From Lachnotalea glycerini (GTDB lineage Bacteria > Bacillota > Clostridia > Lachnospirales > Lachnospiraceae): 64,000 nucleotides of DNA. The position numbers and the translations under genes are program-made. The notes below the pieces were generated by a model. That model was not told the origin of the DNA, did not search any database, and saw only the letters and a list, made by a program, of their open reading frames with translations. This document shows, in pieces, positions 7,489-15,571 of the stretch (the stretch's first letter is position 1; each line of letters opens with the position of its first letter). The stretch lies in NCBI RefSeq assembly GCF_003201285.1, contig NZ_QICS01000004.1:186001-250000 (forward strand), written 5' to 3'.

Positions 7489-9750
7489 CTATTTTTCATT
7501 AATATACTTTTTCAGGTGCTTTCCAGTTAAAGAATCTGGACAGTTGATTAAATCTTTCTGTAATCCTGTAAACATAATCTTACCACCATTCTGTCCTGCA
7601 TAGGGACCTATGTCAATAATCCAATCTGCTTGACAAATAATATCCAAATTGTGTTCTATAACAATCAGAGTGGAATTTCGTTCTACAAGGCGATTCATAA
7701 CACGAATCAACTGTTTTATATCAGCCATATGCAAACCTGTTGACGGTTCGTCCAAAACATAAATCTGACCACCGTTTTCAAGTTCGGAAGCAAGTTTAAT
7801 TCGCTGCAATTCACCACCTGAAAGCGTGCTTAATGGTTGTCCTAAAGAAACATAAGTGATACCCACGTCTGAAAGCCGTTTTAGTACCGTTACGATTTCT
7901 TTTTCCTGAAAAAATTCTAAGGCTTCCGTAACTGTCATTTTAAGAACATCGGCAATACTTTTTCCTTTTAGCTGATAGGCAAGCACTTCGTCCGTATAAC
8001 GGTTTCCGTGACATTCCTCACATACCGTAACGATGGTATCCATAAACGCCAAATCGGTATAAGTAACTCCTAGACCTTTGCAGGCAGGGCAAGCACCTTG
8101 TGAATTGAAACTGAATAAGGAAGCGCTTACACCGTTCCTTTTCGCAAATAATTTTCTGATCATGTCAAAGATACCTGTAAAGGTCGCAATGTTGGAACGT
8201 TTTGACGCTTGAATTCCTTTCTGGTCAATAAAAACAGTTTCTGGATATAACCGTGGCAATACCCCATTAATAAGCGTACTTTTTCCTGAACCGGCAACTC
8301 CGGTTACAACAGTCATTACTCCTCTTGGTATATCAACCGAAAGGTTCTTCAAATTATGCATGGTTGCATTTTGAATAGAAAGCCAGCCTTTTGGGGCACG
8401 AATATCAGATTTTAGCTTGGGGAAGTAGGATAAGTATCTTCCCGTGAGAGTACCCGCTGTTTTCAGCCCATCTAAATTTCCTTGATATACAACTTCCCCT
8501 CCGTGGATTCCAGCACCCGGTCCCATATCAATAATATGGTCTGCAATTTTTATCATGTCAGGGTCATGCTCTACGATTAGAACAGTATTTCCTTTATCAC
8601 GCAATAACCTCATAAGCTCATTAATTTTGCTTATGTCATGAGGGTGAAGCCCTATACTTGGTTCGTCAAAAATGTAAGTAAGGTCGGTCAAGCTACTGCC
8701 AAGCTGGCTAACCATTTTAATTCTTTGAGACTCCCCGCCTGAAAGTGTAGATGTTTCTCTGCTTAAACTCAAATATCCCAGTCCTATAGATACCATGTGC
8801 TGAATCCGATTCACAAGTTCCGAAACAATTGTAATGGCTACGGGAACATGAATAGATTGAACAAAATCCAAAAGCTCATTTATTTGCATATCTGCACATT
8901 CCGCAATATTTTTACCGTTCACTTTACAAGATAATACCTTATCATTCAAGCGTGTTCCATGACAGTGGGGGCAATCTTGTTTTACAACAAACCGCTCAAT
9001 TTCTTTTCCATATCTAACCTTTTCGCCATCTTCTTTTTTAAGAAAACTCCGTTCAATGCGTGGAATCAAACCCTCATACAAGGAGGTTTTATGCCATTCG
9101 GGTGTTGGATTTTTAATCTTAATTCCATCAGCGTAGAGTAACAGCTCCAGTTCTTCGGCAGAATAGTCCTTAATTGTTATGTCATTATCAAAAAAGCCTG
9201 AATGAATATAGCGGGTTAATCGCCAACCGCCGGGTTCAAAAGTTGGAAAACGGATAGCCCCCTCATTTAAGGATTTATTTTTATCTAACAGCCTTTCAAT
9301 ATCAATGGTTTCAATTTTGCCCAAGCCCTCGCAATATTCACACATTCCAGCCGGATTGTTGAATGAAAAAACGTCTGAATAACCTACAAATGGCTCTCCA
9401 ATTCTGGAAAACAATAAACGTAATACAGAATAAATATCTGTAATTGTCCCAACTGTTGAACGAGCATTACCGCCTAATCGTTTTTGATTGATAATAAAGG
9501 CTACGGACAAATTTTCAATGGTGTCCACATCGGGTTTTCCGTAATGTGGCATACGGTGACGGATAAAGCTGGTGTAGGTTTCATTTAATTGTCTTTGCGA
9601 TTCTGCCGCTATTGTATCAAATACCAAAGATGATTTTCCTGAACCGGAAACACCTGTAAAAACCGTAATTTCTTTTTTGGGTATCAGAACGTTTATGTTT
9701 TTTAGATTTCGTTCCCTTGCACCTGATACATGAATATAATTATCAGACAT
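7489..9750 (-). CDS. UvrA-like ABC protein (UvrA2 class, putative drug resistance)
   Basis: A 753-residue soluble protein with two ABC ATPase halves. Each half has a Walker A (GVSGSGKSS near residue 35 and GVAGSGKST later), a signature (TLSGGESQR and TLSGGELQR), a Walker B, and Cys-rich zinc modules (CEYCEGLG, CPHCHGTR, CPACKGLG, CEECHGNR). True UvrA is about 940 residues; this one is shorter and lacks room for the UvrB-binding insert. That fits the UvrA2/DrrC class linked to resistance to DNA-binding drugs rather than general excision repair. The paired MarR gene supports an inducible resistance role. The substrate is unknown. Confidence 0.85.
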   Translation of the reverse strand: MSDNYIHVSGARERNLKNINVLIPKKEITVFTGVSGSGKSSLVFDTIAAESQRQLNETYTSFIRHRMPHYGKPDVDTIENLSVAFIINQKRLGGNARSTVGTITDIYSVLRLLFSRIGEPFVGYSDVFSFNNPAGMCEYCEGLGKIETIDIERLLDKNKSLNEGAIRFPTFEPGGWRLTRYIHSGFFDNDITIKDYSAEELELLLYADGIKIKNPTPEWHKTSLYEGLIPRIERSFLKKEDGEKVRYGKEIERFVVKQDCPHCHGTRLNDKVLSCKVNGKNIAECADMQINELLDFVQSIHVPVAITIVSELVNRIQHMVSIGLGYLSLSRETSTLSGGESQRIKMVSQLGSSLTDLTYIFDEPSIGLHPHDISKINELMRLLRDKGNTVLIVEHDPDMIKIADHIIDMGPGAGIHGGEVVYQGNLDGLKTAGTLTGRYLSYFPKLKSDIRAPKGWLSIQNATMHNLKNLSVDIPRGVMTVVTGVAGSGKSTLINGVLPRLYPETVFIDQKGIQASKRSNIATFTGIFDMIRKLFAKRNGVSASLFSFNSQGACPACKGLGVTYTDLAFMDTIVTVCEECHGNRYTDEVLAYQLKGKSIADVLKMTVTEALEFFQEKEIVTVLKRLSDVGITYVSLGQPLSTLSGGELQRIKLASELENGGQIYVLDEPSTGLHMADIKQLIRVMNRLVERNSTLIVIEHNLDIICQADWIIDIGPYAGQNGGKIMFTGLQKDLINCPDSLTGKHLKKYINEK

Positions 9751-9778
9751 TCTTTTTCCTCGCTTTTATTTATGTGAC

Positions 9779-9835
9779 ATAGTTAATATATGAGTGAGTT
9801 AACTATATTTTATCACCATTTTTATTTCTTTGCAA
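9779..9835 (-). promoter_or_regulatory. promoter and likely MarR operator of the uvrA-like operon
   Basis: On the minus strand TTGCAA (9835-9830), a 17-base spacer and TAAAAT (9812-9807) form the promoter. Directly downstream, ATAGTTAA and TTAACTAT (9806-9799 and 9786-9779) form an 8-bp inverted repeat with a 12-base gap, well placed to block transcription start. Confidence 0.75.
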
Positions 9836-9957
9836 TGACTAGAATAGAATTTTACGCTAAGTATAATAATTAGATTTAATTAAGTCATGTATATGATATG
9901 TGTAATCATATCCAAAGCATAAAGGTGAACGGTAAGATGTAATAGGGTGAAATAATA

Positions 9958-10137
9958 ATGAAGCGTGAAATTTTAGATGTGTCAGTAGACCAGTTCTTTT
10001 TTCCAAATAATGAAACGGACAAATCTACGCAGCGCAGACAGCTTGAAAGCCTGCTTGATGATATAAGCGATAAGGGATTGAGGATAGTTACCGCCACAGC
10101 AAAAGAGGTTAAGGAAGTCGAAACAGAGGACAAATGA
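9958..10137 (+). CDS. 59-residue protein of unknown function
   Basis: A short ORF starting MKREILDVSVDQFF, with AGGGTGA about 8 bases before its ATG and a terminator starting 33 bases after its stop. It is rich in Lys, Glu and Asp and has no membrane segment. The intact signals at both ends suggest a real gene. I do not recognise the family. Its neighbours are accessory genes, so it may belong to the same mobile patch. Confidence 0.55.
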   Translation: MKREILDVSVDQFFFPNNETDKSTQRRQLESLLDDISDKGLRIVTATAKEVKEVETEDK

Positions 10138-10169
10138 ATGTCCCAAGCACAACAGAATATGGAATAAGA

Positions 10170-10208
10170 AACGTTGCAGCCGATACGGGTTTGCAGCGTT
10201 TTTCTTTT
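10170..10208 (+). terminator. terminator after the 59-residue gene
   Basis: AACGTTGCA and TGCAGCGTT pair over 9 bp with one G-T pair, followed by TTTCTTTT. The stem faces the 3' end of the minus-strand DtxR gene and may serve as a boundary for both. Confidence 0.75.
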
Positions 10209-10215
10209 ATACTTA

Positions 10216-10671
10216 CTAGGAAAACTTATTTTTCGTTGTTATTGATATCTGAGCTGAAGTAAAGTCATCTCCGTGTTCTAAATCCAAATATTTTTTTAGA
10301 GCTAATATAGACTCATCACTGAGTATATGCTCCATTTTACAAGCATCTGCACTTGCTGTCGGTTCACTAACATTACAACACGAATTTAAAAATTGCCTTA
10401 TAATCCGAAACTTAGCTGTAATGATTTCTCCTTTTTTGCGTCCCTCCGCAGTAAGCTGAATTTCACCGCCCAAGGGCTTGATGACCATCCCTTCTTCCCG
10501 CAATCTAGTCACAGCGTTATGAACACTAGGCTTTGAAACCCCTAAATATTCAGCAATGTCAATTGAACGTACTAATTGAGTCCTTTCAGACAGCTTATAT
10601 ATAGCTTTTAAATATTCCTCCCTTGAAGGACTAAGCTTTTTCTCAGAATAACGGCATCTATTTTGTTGCAC
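10216..10671 (-). CDS. DtxR/MntR-family metal-dependent repressor
   Basis: A 151-residue regulator starting at GTG with GGAGGGC upstream. The N-terminal winged helix reads SREEYLKAIYKLSE, VRSIDIAEYLGVSKPSVHNAVTRLREEG. The dimerisation/metal region holds CKMEHILSDESILALKKYL followed by LEHGDDF, in place of the usual metal-site Cys/Glu/His pattern. DtxR proteins repress iron or manganese uptake genes when metal is bound. There is no SH3-like third domain, as in MntR. A 13-bp palindrome (10707-10719) sits in its own promoter region. Its regulon here is the palindrome group, by inference. Confidence 0.85.
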   Translation of the reverse strand: MQQNRCRYSEKKLSPSREEYLKAIYKLSERTQLVRSIDIAEYLGVSKPSVHNAVTRLREEGMVIKPLGGEIQLTAEGRKKGEIITAKFRIIRQFLNSCCNVSEPTASADACKMEHILSDESILALKKYLDLEHGDDFTSAQISITTKNKFS

Positions 10672-10706
10672 TACAAGCCCTCCATTTTAAACTTTAGTAA
10701 AATGCA

Positions 10707-10719
10707 TATGGTTACCATA
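10707..10719. promoter_or_regulatory. palindrome site 1 (TATGGTTACCATA)
   Basis: A 13-bp palindrome with TATGG/CCATA arms and a 3-base centre, 36 bases before the DtxR start. It matches sites at 11024-11036 and 11537-11549. Confidence 0.7.
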
Positions 10720-10732
10720 CAATTTGGCGCAA

Positions 10733-10987
10733 TTATTTGGTTTTTTTGCTCTTTAAGCAATCCTTATTTATGTTATCATCCGATTGATTGACCAGCAAAT
10801 CTGTTTGCGGAAACATCGGATAACCAAATGGATAACTATATGGATAAAATGGACCCCGGTAACATTGGGAAAAAGCACCCCAAAATGCTTGAAGCATACT
10901 CTGGTCAGCTTTAAGTTTTTGTAGATATCGCCGTTCACTAGCCTCGCTATTCTCATAAATATGATGTTCAATCTTTTTCTTTTCCAT
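10733..10987 (-). CDS. 84-residue Tyr/Pro-rich protein of unknown function
   Basis: The start is the ATG at 10987, which has a perfect AGGAGG 2-3 bases beyond the spacer; longer in-frame starts lack one. Residues 1-45 look helical and charged (ASERRYLQKLKADQSM). The middle is a striking aromatic/proline run (YRGPFYPYSYPFGYPMFP), and the tail is polar and lysine-rich. There is one Cys in each half and no signal peptide. I do not recognise it. It lies between DtxR and MarR genes and has its own copy of the shared palindrome, so it is probably metal- or stress-controlled. Confidence 0.6.
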   Translation of the reverse strand: MEKKKIEHHIYENSEASERRYLQKLKADQSMLQAFWGAFSQCYRGPFYPYSYPFGYPMFPQTDLLVNQSDDNINKDCLKSKKTK

Positions 10988-11023
10988 GTTAGTTCCTCCT
11001 AACTTATTTGTGTAAAAAATGTG

Positions 11024-11036
11024 TATGGCTACCATA
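11024..11036. promoter_or_regulatory. palindrome site 2 (TATGGCTACCATA)
   Basis: The best copy: the arms extend to GTGTATGG/CCATACAC (11021-11039). It lies 37 bases before the 84-residue gene and just after the stop of the MarR gene upstream. Confidence 0.75.
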
Positions 11037-11052
11037 CACTCGCGCGAAATTT

Positions 11053-11526
11053 TTATTTAACTATATTTTCATCGAATTTTTCAATCCTGCTTATCATGGA
11101 TGAAAAGAAGTTTAACATAAACTCCAGTTCCTCTTCAGACGCATTCTCTAGTTCATCTTCCACCATAGCGTTTAAAATATCATGGTAGTGCATATGATTT
11201 TTATGAGCTTTTTCCCCTTTTTCTGTTAGACTCAGTGAATATCTAGATAAATTCAACTCATCAACTTCCTTTTTAACCAGAGCCTTTCTCTCCAGCTTTT
11301 TGAGGATTTCGGAAGCAGCTCCTTTTGTTACTCCTAGAATATCCGCCAGGCCGCCCACATGAATGTATGGGTGCTCAGCTACTGCTTTTATTACATGTAT
11401 TTCAGAGTGAAAAATTGGCACATCCGTTCCATAGTAACGTGTCTTTTTATCTAGTTCCATTAAAGCAAACGCCAAATCTAAAGATTCATATGCAATTTTA
11501 TGTTTGTTGTTTTTAATTTTATCCAT
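11053..11526 (-). CDS. MarR-family transcriptional regulator
   Basis: A 157-residue winged-helix protein: HVGGLADILGVTKGAASEILKKLERKALV is the helix-turn-helix and ELNLSRYSLSLTEKGEKA the wing, flanked by long helices. A palindrome copy (11537-11549) lies directly upstream of its ATG, so it either controls itself or answers to the neighbouring DtxR protein. Which of the two regulators owns the palindrome cannot be told from sequence. Palindromes with a short odd centre like this suit a MarR-type dimer well. Confidence 0.85.
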   Translation of the reverse strand: MDKIKNNKHKIAYESLDLAFALMELDKKTRYYGTDVPIFHSEIHVIKAVAEHPYIHVGGLADILGVTKGAASEILKKLERKALVKKEVDELNLSRYSLSLTEKGEKAHKNHMHYHDILNAMVEDELENASEEELEFMLNFFSSMISRIEKFDENIVK

Positions 11527-11536
11527 ATCAATAGTA

Positions 11537-11549
11537 TATGGTTGCTATA
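11537..11549. promoter_or_regulatory. palindrome site 3 (TATGGTTGCTATA)
   Basis: A slightly degenerate copy of the same 13-bp site, 10 bases before the MarR start, where it would overlap the ribosome binding or transcription start region. Confidence 0.65.
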
Positions 11550-11604
11550 CGCTTTTGTCAAGTCAATATTAAATTAATGATTCTTATAGTAGTAAAGCGA
11601 GAAG

Positions 11605-11709
11605 AAATATATCAGTCGAAAGACATGTCTCAAAAGGAAAGGAGGGGTTTTTGATGAGAAATTTGTTGTGGAGTTCAAAGCTGGGGTTGAAATAGAGATT
11701 GAGATATAA
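11605..11709 (+). other. possible C-terminal remnant of a serine recombinase
   Basis: One frame is open to a stop at 11709 and ends with FDEKFVVEFKAGVEIEIEI, a beta-strand pair typical of the very end of large serine recombinases. There is no start or body. If correct, it marks the right side of the same decayed mobile patch whose left side has the recombinase fragment at 6421-6836. The call rests on a short stretch. Confidence 0.3.
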
Positions 11710-11744
11710 ATAATGTAAAGTTTACTTGCATTTAAGGTGCCGAG

Positions 11745-11788
11745 GCACTTTGTGATCTAAAAATAGATTGCCGAGTGCTTTTTGTTTT
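11745..11788 (+). terminator. long hairpin terminator
   Basis: GCACT pairs with AGTGC outside an inner ATCTA/TAGAT stem with an AAAA loop, and the last arm runs into TTTTTGTTTT. It insulates the TetR promoter that starts 8 bases later. Confidence 0.75.
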
Positions 11789-11795
11789 ATGGGCA

Positions 11796-11843
11796 TTGAC
11801 AAAAGCGACAGGTATGTCTATAATTGAAATAGACACGAGTGTC
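11796..11843 (+). promoter_or_regulatory. consensus promoter with two TetR-type palindromes
   Basis: TTGACA (11796-11801), exactly 17 bases, then TATAAT (11819-11824). GACAGGTATGTC (11807-11818) fills the spacer and GACACGAGTGTC (11832-11843) sits at the start point. Both fit GACA-N4-TGTC and are the probable operators of the TetR regulator encoded next. Confidence 0.85.
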
Positions 11844-11862
11844 GAAAATGAAGGGAGGTTGA

Positions 11863-12459
11863 ATGATGACTGAAAAAAAAGAAAAAACAAGAGAATTGAT
11901 TATAGATATATCATATACGCTTTTTGCGAAAAATGGATTCAACAAGATCACGATGAAAGATATATGTGATGCAACAAATATGAGTCGAGGAGGTATATAC
12001 AGCCATTTTTCCAGCACAAGAGAAATCTTTGAGGTAATACTTGAAAAGCTAAATCAAAAAGATGAAATGAATTTTTATGAGGAGATGAAAAAAAGTATTC
12101 CTGCTATAGAGATCATGAATCGCGCGCTTGCGCTTATGGAAAATGAGATGAAGCATCCGGAAGATTCGTTAAGCCTTGCGATGTACGAATATTCCGGTAG
12201 TGTAGATTCAAACCTAATGCAACATTTTAATAAAATTGGCGAAAAGAAATGGACAGCACTTATTAAATATGGGGTTGAACGTGGTGAGTTTTGCAATGTC
12301 AATGCAGATGAATTGGTAAATGTTATTTTGTATGCATATCAGGGTGTTCGAATGTGGAGCAGAATTATACCAATGACACCTGATGTTTTCAAATCAATTA
12401 CGAATCTTATAAAAAATCAACTGATTAAGGAGAAAATAAGCAATGGAATTAAAAACTGA
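11863..12459 (+). CDS. TetR-family regulator
   Basis: A 198-residue protein with the N-terminal TetR helix-turn-helix (ISYTLFAKNGFNKITMKDICDATNMSRGGIYSHFSS) and a helical ligand-binding C-terminal domain. GGGAGG precedes tandem ATG codons. Its promoter is a perfect consensus overlapped by two palindromes, so it very likely represses itself and the two genes behind it. The stop overlaps the start of the acetyltransferase-hydrolase gene by 17 bases. Confidence 0.88.
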   Translation: MMTEKKEKTRELIIDISYTLFAKNGFNKITMKDICDATNMSRGGIYSHFSSTREIFEVILEKLNQKDEMNFYEEMKKSIPAIEIMNRALALMENEMKHPEDSLSLAMYEYSGSVDSNLMQHFNKIGEKKWTALIKYGVERGEFCNVNADELVNVILYAYQGVRMWSRIIPMTPDVFKSITNLIKNQLIKEKISNGIKN

Positions 12460-13594
12460 AAGATTAATACTGCGTCCGTGGAAGAAATCAGATGCTGAGA
12501 GTTTATATGAATATGCAAAGGTTCCTGCTGTTGGACCAATTGCTGGATGGCCTGCTCATACAAGAGTAGAGAATAGTCTTGAAATTATAAAAAATGTCCT
12601 GTCAGCTCCAGAAACATATGCAGTGTGTTTAAAGGAAGATAATATAGCAATAGGGAGCATTGGCCTGATACCGCCAATGCAGTCTCACACAACTGCCACT
12701 GAGGATGAAATAGAGATAGGATATTGGATTGGTGTTCCTTTCTGGGGATGTGGATATATTCCGGAGGCTGTACGTGAAATGCAGAGACACGCCTTTGAAG
12801 ATTTAGGCTGCAAAGCAATGTGGTGTGGTTACTACGATGGCAATGAAAAGTCTAAGCGTTGTCAGGAGAAATGTGGGTTTACATATCACCATACAGAAAA
12901 AAATAAACCATGCAAATTGATGGGAGATGTAAGAACAGAACATTACACTTATCTAACAAAGGAAGAATGGGAGATAAGCAGAATAGCAGATAAGAGAGCA
13001 GCAGTCTTATATATTCACGGAAAGGGTGGAAATGCAAAGGAAGCCGAACACTATAAACCTTTATTTCCGGAATGTGATGTTTATGGTTTAGATTATCATA
13101 CATTTACACCGTGGGAAACATGCGAGGAAATAAAAGAGGAAATCGCTGCACTTAAGAAAAAACACGAAAGTATCATCCTTATTGCAAATAGTATTGGCGC
13201 TTTTTTCTCTATGAATGCAGGAATTGATGTGGATATCAGTAGGGCATACTTCATTTCACCGATTGTCGATATGGAAAAACTGATTCGGGATATGATGTGC
13301 TGGGCAAATGTTACAGAGGAAGAGCTGCAGATGAAGAGGAGCATCGAAACTACATTTGGCGAAACACTATCATGGGAATATCTGTCTTATGTGAGGGAAA
13401 GAAAGGTTCGATGGCAGGTGAAAACAGATATTTTATACGGAAGTGCAGATCATCTTACATCCATCGATATCATGACTGAATTTGCAAAGAGAAGTAAAGC
13501 GGACTTGACGGTAATGGACGGTGGAGAGCATTGGTTTCACACCAGCCAGCAGATGGAATTTTTGGATAAATGGATTAGAAACGTTTGGAACTGA
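12443..13594 (+). CDS. fusion of GNAT acetyltransferase and alpha/beta hydrolase
   Basis: A 383-residue two-domain protein. Residues 1-175 are a RimJ/RimL-type GNAT domain ([20 protein letters not shown], and the acetyl-CoA loop [18 protein letters not shown]). Residues 185-383 are a small alpha/beta hydrolase: strand plus oxyanion motif [10 protein letters not shown], nucleophile elbow IANSIGAF with S250, an Asp-rich YGSADHLTS loop, and a late His in GGEHWFHT. The elbow is A-N-S-I-G rather than GxSxG. GNAT domains transfer acetyl groups to amines; the hydrolase substrate is unknown. Acetylation and hydrolysis in one chain suggests detoxification of one compound, by inference. Confidence 0.82.
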   Translation: MELKTERLILRPWKKSDAESLYEYAKVPAVGPIAGWPAHTRVENSLEIIKNVLSAPETYAVCLKEDNIAIGSIGLIPPMQSHTTATEDEIEIGYWIGVPFWGCGYIPEAVREMQRHAFEDLGCKAMWCGYYDGNEKSKRCQEKCGFTYHHTEKNKPCKLMGDVRTEHYTYLTKEEWEISRIADKRAAVLYIHGKGGNAKEAEHYKPLFPECDVYGLDYHTFTPWETCEEIKEEIAALKKKHESIILIANSIGAFFSMNAGIDVDISRAYFISPIVDMEKLIRDMMCWANVTEEELQMKRSIETTFGETLSWEYLSYVRERKVRWQVKTDILYGSADHLTSIDIMTEFAKRSKADLTVMDGGEHWFHTSQQMEFLDKWIRNVWN

Positions 13595-14376
13595 AAAAAC
13601 GCGTTGAGACTATTAAGGAAAGATGTGGTAAAACTCCGGTACTTGCTACGATATTAGTCGGTGATAATCCTGCCAGTGTAACCTATGTACGGATGAAGGG
13701 TAATGCTTGTACTAGAGTTGGAATGATATCATTAAAGGTAGAGATGAGGGGTGATACAACCACAGAGGAGTTACTTGAGAAAATAGAGGAATTGAATAAA
13801 AAACCTGATGTTTGCGGTATATTGTTGCAGCATCCTGTACCAAAGCAGATTGACGAACAGGCATGTTTCAATGCTATATCTCTAGAAAAGGATGTGGATG
13901 GTGTAAATACTTCTAGTTTTGGACAGATGGCGATGGGGTTACCTGCATTTAAGAGTGCGACTCCATTGGCTATTCTTTCGCTTTTAAAACATTATGGTAT
14001 TCAAATTGAAGGTAAAGAGGCTGTGATTATCGGTCGCAGTGCTATATTGGGTAAGCCTATTGCGGCGCTGTTGCTTAATGAAAATGCTACGGTTACAATT
14101 GCACACTCAAAAACAGTTAATTTATCAGAAGTGGTTCGTCGTGCTGATATTGTGGTCGCTGCAGTAGGAAAGCCGTTATTTGTTCAAGCTGATTGGATAA
14201 AAGAAGGTGCTGTGCTGATGGATGCTGGCTACAACAAGGGCAATGTTGGCGATATAGATATGGGAAACTGTGTTCCTAAGAGTAGCGCCTATACTCCTGT
14301 TCCAGGTGGTGTTGGCCCTGTTACTATCTCGATGCTGATGCAGCAAACTGTAGAAGCAGCAGAAAAACTTCTATAA
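13585..14376 (+). CDS. folD: methylenetetrahydrofolate dehydrogenase/cyclohydrolase, N-terminus short
   Basis: FolD interconverts 5,10-methylene-THF, methenyl-THF and 10-formyl-THF. The family motifs are present: [13 protein letters not shown] with catalytic K38 and Y34, [15 protein letters not shown], the dinucleotide-binding [10 protein letters not shown], and the closing [11 protein letters not shown]. Compared with E. coli FolD, about 17 N-terminal residues (the DGK segment) are absent. An in-frame TAG at 13576-13578 prevents extension, so the first usable start is TTG at 13585, inside the end of the hydrolase gene. It may be translated by coupling, or be 5'-truncated by a deletion. Confidence 0.8.
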   Translation: MELKKRVETIKERCGKTPVLATILVGDNPASVTYVRMKGNACTRVGMISLKVEMRGDTTTEELLEKIEELNKKPDVCGILLQHPVPKQIDEQACFNAISLEKDVDGVNTSSFGQMAMGLPAFKSATPLAILSLLKHYGIQIEGKEAVIIGRSAILGKPIAALLLNENATVTIAHSKTVNLSEVVRRADIVVAAVGKPLFVQADWIKEGAVLMDAGYNKGNVGDIDMGNCVPKSSAYTPVPGGVGPVTISMLMQQTVEAAEKLL

Positions 14377-14418
14377 ATTTTTGGTCATTCAAGTAACACA
14401 ATTTCAAATAAGAAAATT

Positions 14419-14457
14419 CAGAGGCGTTGAGATAAAAAATCTTAATGCCTCTGTTTT
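14419..14457 (+). terminator. terminator after folD
   Basis: CAGAGGCGTTGAGAT and ATCTTAATGCCTCTG pair around an AAAAA loop with two mismatches, followed by TTTT. It lies between two convergent genes and could act on both strands. Confidence 0.88.
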
Positions 14458-14541
14458 CATATAAACCATAAATACAATTTACCCTGACTGCTTCACTTTA
14501 TATTTGGCAGGCGCAGGGGATGTAGTGAAAAAGGAATGTCA

Positions 14542-15459
14542 TCATTTATAACGACTTGCCAGCTTTTCAATTCTTTTTATCAGCTCGGTTCTAACTTCAA
14601 GTGGTGCAATACATTCACATTTGTCACCAAAACCGAGCAAAAGATTGTAGCCATAATCATCTGGAGCAAACAGGAAGTCTGCAATAAACCTGTTGTCAGC
14701 ATAAGGCTTGATATGTTCTTCGCCGCACAACTCCATCATTCTTTCATAGAGAGAATGATCAATCAAAAGCTGAATAGGAATTAGTTTCTTGTCAATCCAG
14801 CCACTACCATCCATGGGTTTAGGTGAAAAATCTCGTAAAATAAAGGTCTGCTTCTCTAAAATAAGATTCGACATGCGTGTTAGCTTGAATATACGGAAAT
14901 CCTGTTTCTGTAGACAGTAGCCATGAAGATACCAATGATACTCCTTTAAAACAAGCTGATAAGGTTCTATTTGTCTCGTACTTGCGGCACCCATTTTGTT
15001 ATAATATGCAAATTTTAGAAGTCTGCTTTCATCAAGTGCTTGTTTAATCAGCTCAATAGAAACGAGCAATGATTTATTGCTCATCCATGTAGATAAGTCC
15101 ACCATAATTTGATTTGCCATAACTGTATGTTTTTCAGGTAGCAGATTTTTCACCTTTTCTAGTGTGCCAATCAACCCCTTTTGTGATAAAACAGTGGAAA
15201 TGCTGCCTAGTCCCATTAAAAGGGTTTGTATGTCGGAGGTGGTAAACAGACTTTTGTCCACTTTATATTCCGGTAGAATCCCGATACCTCCATCTACACC
15301 TGTTGTAGTGAAAATGGGAATACCGGCTTTTTCAATAACTTCCACGTCACGATAGATGGTACGAGGTGTTACCTCGAACAGTTCTGCTAGCTTTGTAGCA
15401 CTCATTTTTTCGCAGTTTAAAAGCACCATGATGAGGGAAATCAATCGATCAATTTTCAT
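14542..15459 (-). CDS. WYL-domain transcriptional regulator (YafY family)
   Basis: The start is the ATG at 15459, 7 bases from AAGGAG; an ATG at 15465 is too close to it. The 305-residue protein has an N-terminal DeoR-like helix-turn-helix (MSATKLAELFEVTPRTIYRDVEVIEKAGIPI) and a WYL domain (IEPYQLVLKEYHWYLHGYC) with a C-terminal extension. WYL regulators sense small ligands or nucleic acids. It faces the flavin-binding-fold gene across a 112-base gap that contains a TGACA-N6-TGTCA palindrome, so it probably controls that gene. Confidence 0.88.
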   Translation of the reverse strand: MKIDRLISLIMVLLNCEKMSATKLAELFEVTPRTIYRDVEVIEKAGIPIFTTTGVDGGIGILPEYKVDKSLFTTSDIQTLLMGLGSISTVLSQKGLIGTLEKVKNLLPEKHTVMANQIMVDLSTWMSNKSLLVSIELIKQALDESRLLKFAYYNKMGAASTRQIEPYQLVLKEYHWYLHGYCLQKQDFRIFKLTRMSNLILEKQTFILRDFSPKPMDGSGWIDKKLIPIQLLIDHSLYERMMELCGEEHIKPYADNRFIADFLFAPDDYGYNLLLGFGDKCECIAPLEVRTELIKRIEKLASRYK

Positions 15460-15507
15460 TAGCATTCTCCTTAAAAAGATAAATAAATTTCTTTAATTTT
15501 ATAACTA

Positions 15508-15546
15508 TGACATACTGTTGTCAAGGTTGCTGTAGTATGATATGAA
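15508..15546 (+). promoter_or_regulatory. promoter with TGACA-N6-TGTCA palindrome
   Basis: TTGTCA (15518-15523), 17 bases, TATGAA (15541-15546) drives the gene at 15572. The palindrome TGACA (15508-15512) / TGTCA (15519-15523) overlaps the -35 box and is the likely WYL-regulator site. Confidence 0.7.
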
Positions 15547-15571
15547 TATCAAAAGAAAAGGAGGTTTGAAA

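Noticed and set aside
7489-9750. Housekeeping excinuclease subunit UvrA
   Set aside because: At 753 residues it is about 190 shorter than UvrA and is paired with MarR on an accessory patch, so the UvrA2 class fits better.
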